Below are positions 57,719 to 64,000 of a DNA stretch of 64,000 nt, in pieces. Source of the DNA: Ptiloglossa arizonensis (lineage: Eukaryota; Arthropoda; Insecta; Hymenoptera; Colletidae). Made by a program: the position numbers and the translations under genes. The first letter of the stretch is position 1, and each line of letters begins with the position of its first letter. The notes beneath the pieces were generated by a model that ran no database searches, was not told the origin of the DNA, and saw only the letters and a program-made list of their open reading frames with translations. The stretch spans positions 48,915 to 112,914 of the forward strand of contig NW_027479495.1 of assembly GCF_051014685.1 (NCBI RefSeq). Reading direction: 5' to 3'.

Positions 57719-58864
57719 TATAACGTATAACGTATAACGTATAACGTATAACGTAAAACGTATAACGCATAACGTATAACGTATAACGTATAACGTATAG
57801 CGTATAACGTATAACGTATAACGTAAAACGTCCAACGTATAACGTATAACGTATAATGTATAACGTATAACGTACAACGTATAACGTATAACGTATATCC
57901 TATAACGCATAACATATAACGTATAACGTATAACGTATAACGTATAACGTATAACGTATAACGTATAACGTATAACGTATAACGTATAACGTATAACGTA
58001 TAACGTATGTCGTATAACGTATAACGTATAACGTATAACGTATAACGTATAACGTATAACGTATAATGTATAACGTATAACGTATAACGTATAACGTATA
58101 ACGTATAACGTATAACGTATAACGTATAACGTATAACGTATATCCTATAACGCATAACGTATAACGTATAACGTATAACGTATAACGTATAACGCATAAC
58201 GTATAACGCATAACGTATAACGCATAACGTATAACGTATAACGTATAACGTATAACGTATAACGTATAACGTATAACGTATAACGTATAACGTATAACGT
58301 ATAACGTATAACGTATAACGTATAACGTATAACGTATAACGTATAACGTATAACGTATAACGTATAACGTATAACGTATAGCGTATAACGTATAGCGTAT
58401 AACGTATAACGTATAACGTATAACGTATAACGTATAACGTATAACGTATAACGTATAACGTATAACGTATAACGTATAACGTATAACGTATAACGTATAA
58501 CGTATAACGTATAACGTATAACGTATAACGTATAACGTATAACGTATAACGTATAACGTATAACGTATGTCGTATAACGTATAACGTATAACGTATAACG
58601 TATAACGTATAACGTATAACGTATAACGTATAACGTATAATGTATAACGTATAACGTATAACGTATAACGTATAACGTACAACGTATAACGTATAACGTA
58701 TAACGTATAACGTATATCCTATAACGCATAACGTATAACGTATAACGTATAACGTATAACGTATAACGTATAACGTATAACGTATAACGTATAGCGTATA
58801 ACGTATAATGTATAACGTATAACGTATAACGTATAACGTATAACGTATAACGTATAACGTATAA

Positions 58865-58878
58865 CGTATAATATAACG
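58865..58878. other. Phase break: loss of one CG
   Basis: Second break in the first 2.17-kb HOR, with CGTATAG and TGTATAA in the preceding 80 bp. Confidence 0.95.
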
Positions 58879-59562
58879 TATAACGTATAACGTATAACGT
58901 ATAACGTATAACGTATAACGTATAACGTATAACGTATAACGTATAACGTATAACGTATAACGTATAACGTATAACGTATAACGTATAACGTATAACGTAT
59001 AACGTATATCCTATAACGCATAACGTATAACGTATAACGTATAACGTATAACGTATAACGTATAACGTATAACGTATAACGTATAACGTATAACGTATAA
59101 CGTATAACGTATAACGTATAACGTATAACGTATAACGTATAACGTATAACGTATAACGTATAACGTATAACGTATAACGTATAACGTATAACGTATAACG
59201 TATAACGTATAACGTATGTCGTATAACGTATAACGTATAACGTATAACGTATAACGTATAACGTATAACGTATAACGTATAACGTATAACGTATAACGTA
59301 TGTCGTATAACGTATAACGTATAACGTATAACGTATAACGTATAACGTATAACGTATAACGTATAACGTATAACGCATAACGTATATCCTATAACGCATA
59401 ACGTATAACGTATAACGTATAACGTATAACGTATAACGTATAACGTATAACGTATAACGTATAACGTATAACGTATAACGTATAACGTATAACGTATAAC
59501 GCATAACGTATAACGTATAACGTATAACGTATAACGTATAGCGTATAACGTATAACGTATAA

Positions 59563-59597
59563 CGATTAACGTAAAACGTATGACGTATTACATATTA
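59563..59597. repeat. Marker A, copy 18
   Basis: Subtype A2; opens the second 2.17-kb HOR. Confidence 0.95.
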
Positions 59598-59870
59598 CGT
59601 ATAACGTATAACGTATAACGTATAACGCATAACGTATATCCTATAACGCATAACGTATAACGTATAACGTATAACGTATAACGTATAACGTATAACGTAT
59701 AACGTATAACGTATAACGTATAACGTATAACGTATAACGTATAACGTATAACGTATGTCGTATAACGTATAACGTATAACGTATAACGTATAACGTATAA
59801 CGTATAACGTATAATGTATAACGTATAACGTATAACGTATAACGTATAACGTATAACGTATAACGTATAA

Positions 59871-59884
59871 CGTATAATATAACG
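59871..59884. other. Phase break: loss of one CG
   Basis: 308 bp after marker A at 59,563; one heptamer closer than its partner at 57,705. Confidence 0.95.
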
Positions 59885-60120
59885 TATAACGTATAACGTA
59901 TAACGTATAACGTATAACGTATAACGTAAAACGTATAACGCATAACGTATAACGTATAACGTATAACGTATAGCGTATAACGTATAACGTATAACGTAAA
60001 ACGTCCAACGTATAACGTATAACGTATAATGTATAACGTATAACGTACAACGTATAACGTATAACGTATATCCTATAACGCATAACGTATAACGTATAAC
60101 GTATAACGTATAACGTATAA

Positions 60121-60126
60121 CGTATA
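60121..60126. other. Phase break: 6-bp unit CGTATA
   Basis: Single A lost in otherwise perfect repeats, without the CGTATAT context of the delta copies, so it is an independent event or a sequence error. Confidence 0.9.
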
Positions 60127-60504
60127 CGTATAACGTATAACGTATAACGTATAACGTATAACGTATAACGTATAACGTATAACGTATGTCGTATAACGTA
60201 TAACGTATAACGTATAACGTATAACGTATAACGTATAACGTATAACGTATAATGTATAACGTATAACGTATAACGTATAACGTATAACGTATAACGTATA
60301 ACGTATAACGTATAACGTATAACGTATATCCTATAACGCATAACGTATAACGTATAACGTATAACGTATAACGTATAACGCATAACGTATAACGCATAAC
60401 GTATAACGCATAACGTATAACGTATAACGTATAACGTATAACGTATAACGTATAACGTATAACGTATAACGTATAACGTATAACGTATAACGTATAACGT
60501 ATAA

Positions 60505-60510
60505 CGTATA
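60505..60510. other. Phase break: 6-bp unit CGTATA
   Basis: Single A lost in perfect repeats, 384 bp after the previous one. It is absent from the matching place in the first 2.17-kb HOR. Confidence 0.9.
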
Positions 60511-60916
60511 CGTATAACGTATAACGTATAACGTATAACGTATAACGTATAACGTATAACGTATAACGTATAACGTATAACGTATAGCGTATAACGTATA
60601 GCGTATAACGTATAACGTATAACGTATAACGTATAACGTATAACGTATAACGTATAACGTATAACGTATAACGTATAACGTATAACGTATAACGTATAAC
60701 GTATAACGTATAACGTATAACGTATAACGTATAACGTATAACGTATAACGTATAACGTATGTCGTATAACGTATAACGTATAACGTATAACGTATAACGT
60801 ATAACGTATAACGTATAACGTATAACGTATAATGTATAACGTATAACGTATAACGTATAACGTATAACGTACAACGTATAACGTATAACGTATAACGTAT
60901 AACGTATATCCTATAA

Positions 60917-60929
60917 CGCATAAGTATAA
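60917..60929. other. Phase break: single C lost
   Basis: CGCATAA is followed by GTATAA; the C of one CpG is missing. It is the only break of this kind and has no partner elsewhere. Confidence 0.9.
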
Positions 60930-61104
60930 CGTATAACGTATAACGTATAACGTATAACGTATAACGTATAACGTATAACGTATAACGTATAACGTATAAC
61001 GTATAACGTATAACGTATAACGTATAACGTATAACGTATAACGTATAACGTATAACGTATAATGTATAACGTATAACGTATAACGTATAACGTATAACGT
61101 ATAA

Positions 61105-61125
61105 CGTATAAAACGTATACGTATA
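61105..61125. other. Phase break: extra AA, then one A lost
   Basis: A 9-bp unit CGTATAAAA is followed by a 6-bp CGTATA and a CGTATAG, a net change of +1. It lies 23 bp before an intact marker A. Confidence 0.88.
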
Positions 61126-61147
61126 GCGTATAACGTATAACGTATAA

Positions 61148-61182
61148 CGATTAACGTAAAACGTATGACGTATTACATATTA
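61148..61182. repeat. Marker A, copy 19
   Basis: Subtype A2, intact although it sits between two defects (61,105-61,125 and 61,239-61,394). Confidence 0.95.
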
Positions 61183-61238
61183 CGTATAACGTATAACGTA
61201 TAACGTATAACGCATAACGTATATCCTATAACGCATAA

Positions 61239-61394
61239 CGTAACGTAATAACGTATAACGTATACGGTTAACGTATAACGTTTAAGGTAGTAGTAACGTA
61301 AGGGTAGAGGTGGAGGGCGTTCATAACGTATGATAACGTATAACGGTATAACGATACGTATAAGGTATAACGCTAGTATACGTATACGCATTAC
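61239..61394. other. Scrambled patch, only stretch that is not regular satellite
   Basis: Heptamer order breaks down for about 156 bp: fragments such as TAACGTA, TATACGG, GGTATAACGATACG and CGCTAG are joined irregularly, and a G-rich 19-nt core (61,301-61,319) cannot be derived from the heptamer by single changes. Regular units resume at 61,395. The three homologous units (57,390, 59,563, 62,309) have plain heptamers with a CGTATGT here. The distance from marker A to the next CG deletion is 337 bp, against 308-322 bp in those units. I see no gene, IS end or tRNA. Causes compatible with the sequence: low-quality consensus or a gap-filled joint, or a true rearrangement scar. Confidence 0.9.
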
Positions 61395-61484
61395 GTATAA
61401 CGTATAACGTATAACGTATAACGTATAACGTATAACGTATAACGTATAACGTATAACGTATAACGTATAACGTATAACGTATAA

Positions 61485-61498
61485 CGTATAATATAACG
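61485..61498. other. Phase break: loss of one CG
   Basis: Followed by CGCATAA, a feature shared only with the break at 62,631. Confidence 0.95.
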
Positions 61499-62308
61499 CA
61501 TAACGTATAACGTATAACGTATAACGTATAACGTAAAACGTATAACGTATAACGTATAACGTATAACGTATATCGTACAGCGTATAACGTATAACGTATA
61601 ACGTATAACGTATAACGTATAACGTATAACGTATAACGTATAACGTATAACGTATAACGTATAACGTATAACGTATAACGTATAACGTATAACGTATAAC
61701 GTATAACGTATAACGTATAACGTATAACGTATAACGTATAGCGTATAGCGTATAACGTATAACGTATAACGTATAACGTATAACGTATAACGTATAACGT
61801 ATAACGTATAACGTATAACGTATAACGTATAACGTATAACGTATAACGTATAACGTATAACGTATAACGTATAACGTATAACGTATAACGTATAACGTAT
61901 AACGTATAACGTATAACGTATGTCGTATAACGTATAACGTATAACGTATAACGTATAACGTATAACGTATAACGTATAACGTATAACGTATAATGTATAA
62001 CGTATAACGTATAACGTATAACGTATAACGTACAACGTATAACGTATAACGTATAACGTATAACGTATATCCTATAACGCATAACGTATAACGTATAACG
62101 TATAACGTATAACGTATAACGTATAACGTATAACGTATAACGTATAACGTATAACGTATAACGTATAACGTATAACGTATAACGTATAACGTATAACGTA
62201 TAACGTATAACGTATAACGTATAATGTATAACGTATAACGTATAACGTATAACGTATAACGTATAACGTATAACGTATAACGTATAGCGTATAACGTATA
62301 ACGTATAA

Positions 62309-62343
62309 CGATTAACGTAAAACGTATGACGTATTACATATTA
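62309..62343. repeat. Marker A, copy 20
   Basis: Subtype A2; 1,161 bp after copy 19; followed by the unit that leads into the ladder family. Confidence 0.95.
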
Positions 62344-62630
62344 CGTATAACGTATAACGTATAACGTATAACGCATAACGTATATCCTATAACGCATAAC
62401 GTATAACGTATAACGTATAACGTATAACGTATAACGTATAACGTATAACGTATAACGTATAACGTATAACGTATAACGTATAACGTATAACGTATAACGT
62501 ATAACGTATAACGTATGTCGTATAACGTATAACGTATAACGTATAACGTATTACGTATAACGTATAACGTATAACGTATAATGTATAACGTATAACGTAT
62601 AACGTATAACGTATAACGTATAACGTATAA

Positions 62631-62644
62631 CGTATAATATAACG
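62631..62644. other. Phase break: loss of one CG
   Basis: Last break in the window, 322 bp after marker A at 62,309, followed by CGCATAA. Confidence 0.95.
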
Positions 62645-62840
62645 CATAACGTATAACGTATAACGTATAACGTATAACGTAAAACGTATAACGTATAACG
62701 TATAACGTATAACGTATATCGTACAGCGTATAACGTATAACGTATAACGTATAACGTATAACGTATAATGTATAACGTATAACGTATAACGTATAACGTA
62801 TAACGTATAACGTATAACGTATAACGTATAACGTATAACG

Positions 62841-64000
62841 TATATCCTATAACGCATAACGTATAACGTATAACGTATAACGCATAACGTATAACGCATA
62901 ACGTATAACGCATAACGTATAACGCATAACGTATAACGTATAACGTATAACGTATAACGTATAACGTATAACGTATAACGTATAACGTATAACGTATAAC
63001 GTATAACGTATAACGTATAACGTATAACGTATAACGTATAACGTATAACGTATAACGTATAACGTATAACGTATAACGTATAACGTATAACGTATAACGT
63101 ATAACGTATAACGTATAACGTATAATGTATGTCGTATAACGTATAACGTATAACGTATAACGTATAACGTATAACGTATAACGTATAACGTATAACGTAT
63201 AACGTATAACGTATAACGTATATCCTATAACGTATAACGTATAACGTATAACGTATAACGTAGAACGTATAACGTACAACGTATAACGTATAGCGTACAA
63301 CGTATATCCTATAACCTATATCTTATAACGCATAACGTATAACGTATGACGTATAACGTATAACGTATAACGTATAACGTATAACGTATGTCGTATAACG
63401 TATATCCTATAACGCATAACGTATGTCCTATAACGCATAACGTATGGCGTATAACGCATAACGTATACCGTATAACGTATAACGTATAACGTATAACGTA
63501 TAACGTATAACGTATATCGCATGACGTATAACGTATAACGTATAACGTATAACGTATAACGTACAACGTATAACGTATAGCGTACAACGTATATCCTATA
63601 ACCTATATCCTATAACGCATAACGTATAACGTATGACGTATAACGTATAACGTATAACGTATAACGTATAACGTATAACGTATAACGTATAACGTATAAC
63701 GTATAACGTATGTCGTATAACGTATAACGTATAACGTATAACGTATATCCTATAACGCATAACGTATGTCCTATAACGCATAACGTATAGCGTATAACGC
63801 ATAACGTATACCGTATAACGTATAACGTATAACGTGTAACGTATAACGCATAACGTATAACGTATAACGTATAACGTATAACGTATAACGTATAACGTAT
63901 AACGTATAACGTATAACGTATATCCTATAACGTATAACGTATAACGTATAACGTATAACGTAGAACGTATAACGTACAACGTATAACGTATAGCGTACAA
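62841..64000. repeat. Zone 11: return of the ladder family
   Basis: No gene. The run of alternating CGCATAA variants from about 62,841, TGTATAA next to CGTATGT at about 63,125, and doubled-CCTATAA rungs at 63,301 and 63,588 repeat the order seen at 3,423-4,575. The offset is 59,418-59,425 bp. The rung at 63,301 has CTTATAA in place of the second CCTATAA. The array continues past the window edge. Confidence 0.9.

Larger units (their letters stand above)
57390..59562. repeat. 2.17-kb HOR, copy 1
   Basis: Opens with marker A; CG deletions at 57,705 and 58,865. Length 2,173 bp equals 311 heptamers minus the two CG losses. Contains paired CGTATAG units near 58.38 kb and ends with CGTATAG plus three perfect heptamers before the next marker A. 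Confidence 0.88.
59563..61147. repeat. 2.17-kb HOR, copy 2, shortened and phase-broken
   Basis: Matches copy 1 for about its first 1.4 kb. It then ends early: 1,585 bp to the next marker A. It holds one CG deletion (59,871), single-base losses at 60,121, 60,505 and 60,924, and a net +1 defect at 61,105-61,125. With these, the length equals exactly 227 heptamers in phase. Confidence 0.87.
57390..62840. repeat. Zone 10: 2.17-kb higher-order repeats
   Basis: No gene. Marker A at 57,390, 59,563, 61,148 and 62,309 opens each unit. It is followed by CGCATAA,CGTATAT,CCTATAA,CGCATAA, then usually CGTATGT and TGTATAA, then a CG deletion, CGTAAAA, CGTATAG or CGTACAG, and CGTCCAA in two of them. The first two units match at an offset of 2,173 bp (57,468/59,641), rising to 2,186 bp further right (58,145/60,331). 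The third is short and damaged at 61,239-61,394; the fourth runs into zone 11. Confidence 0.88.
1..64000. repeat. Heptamer satellite array (CGTATAA)n, whole window
   Basis: Every 60-base line of the window is made of the 7-mer CGTATAA or one- to three-base variants of it; the only stretch that is not clearly heptameric is 61,239-61,394. The consensus has A3 T2 C1 G1, so 28.6% G+C, and all of its C and G lie in one CpG per unit. The unit ACGTATA alternates purine and pyrimidine strictly, broken only by the AA step where units join. Variants recur in fixed combinations at fixed spacings, which defines the higher-order repeats listed below. There is no non-satellite sequence long enough to hold a gene. 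Seen directly: sequence, period, variants. Inferred: constitutive heterochromatin of a eukaryote. The array runs off both ends of the window, so its total size is unknown. Confidence 0.99.

Noticed and set aside
61301..61319. G-rich core as a G-quadruplex or telomere insertion
   Set aside because: It is only 19 nt with irregular G runs of one to three, too few GGG runs for a standard quadruplex and no telomere unit.
61173..61391. 72-codon minus-strand frame with a non-repetitive middle (prolines and arginines)
   Set aside because: It only reads through the scrambled patch; both ends are heptamer peptide and there is no ribosome-binding or splice context.
1..64000. Telomere repeat of 7 bp, as in plants
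   Set aside because: Unit length agrees with TTTAGGG, but the composition does not: there is no G-rich strand and no GGG in the unit.
1..64000. Drosophila virilis-type 7-bp satellites
   Set aside because: Those units (ACAAACT and relatives) lack CpG and cannot be turned into CGTATAA by one change; shared unit length alone is not evidence.
1..64000. CRISPR array, because of regularly spaced repeats
   Set aside because: There are no unique spacers and no palindromic 25-37 bp repeat separated by non-repeat sequence; everything between markers is the same heptamer.
1..64000. TATA boxes (GTATAA every 7 bp)
   Set aside because: A motif present about 9,000 times by construction says nothing about promoters; no start-site context exists.
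1..64000. The entire window as a sequencing or basecalling artefact
   Set aside because: Ordered variant barcodes at multi-kilobase spacing and phase breaks inherited inside duplications are hard to produce by error. Local artefacts at 60.1-61.4 kb remain possible.
1..64000. Transposon or retroelement remnants between satellite blocks
   Set aside because: No stretch outside 61,239-61,394 departs from the heptamer, and that one is 156 bp without terminal repeats or target duplication.

Overview
The whole 64 kb window is one uninterrupted satellite array built on a 7-bp unit, (CGTATAA)n on the + strand and (TTATACG)n on the - strand, about 9,140 units. I found no protein gene, RNA gene, transposon, CRISPR array, promoter or terminator. 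The long reading frames on the - strand are a by-product of the repeat: that strand of the pure heptamer has no stop in any frame and reads as an endless L-Y-V-I-R-Y-T peptide, while the + strand meets TAA every 21 bp in every frame.

An array this long with nested higher-order repeats (HORs) points to eukaryotic heterochromatin: centromeric, pericentromeric, subtelomeric, or a B or sex chromosome. I do not recognise the unit as a named satellite and cannot place the lineage. It is not a TTAGGG- or TTTAGGG-type telomere.

Variant heptamers act as barcodes that reveal the layers. Layout: 1-3,422, family alpha with the 35-bp five-variant marker A; 3,423-6,325, a ladder of a doubled CCTATAA marker every 280-476 bp; 6,326-9,800, mixed and dense in marker A; 9,801-15,790, alpha HORs of 1.24-1.30 kb; 15,791-27,160, family epsilon with 1.75-kb tandem units; 27,161-37,900, a 4.86-kb tandem HOR; 37,901-49,590, family gamma (CGTATAC,AGTATAA and CGTGTAA variants) with 5.2-kb and 1.13-kb duplications; 49,591-55,548, family delta ending in a near-perfect 1,740-bp tandem duplication; 55,549-57,389, nearly pure heptamers; 57,390-62,840, 2.17-kb HORs containing one scrambled 156-bp patch; 62,841-64,000, a return of the 3.4-4.6 kb ladder family.

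The main structural result is the register of the heptamer. From 8,739 to 50,806 (42 kb, about 6,000 units) no net change of phase was found; every length change checked is a multiple of 7. Three breaks lie left of this block and seventeen right of it. Twelve of the twenty are the same event, exact loss of the CG dinucleotide. Adding these breaks closes the phase account across the entire window.
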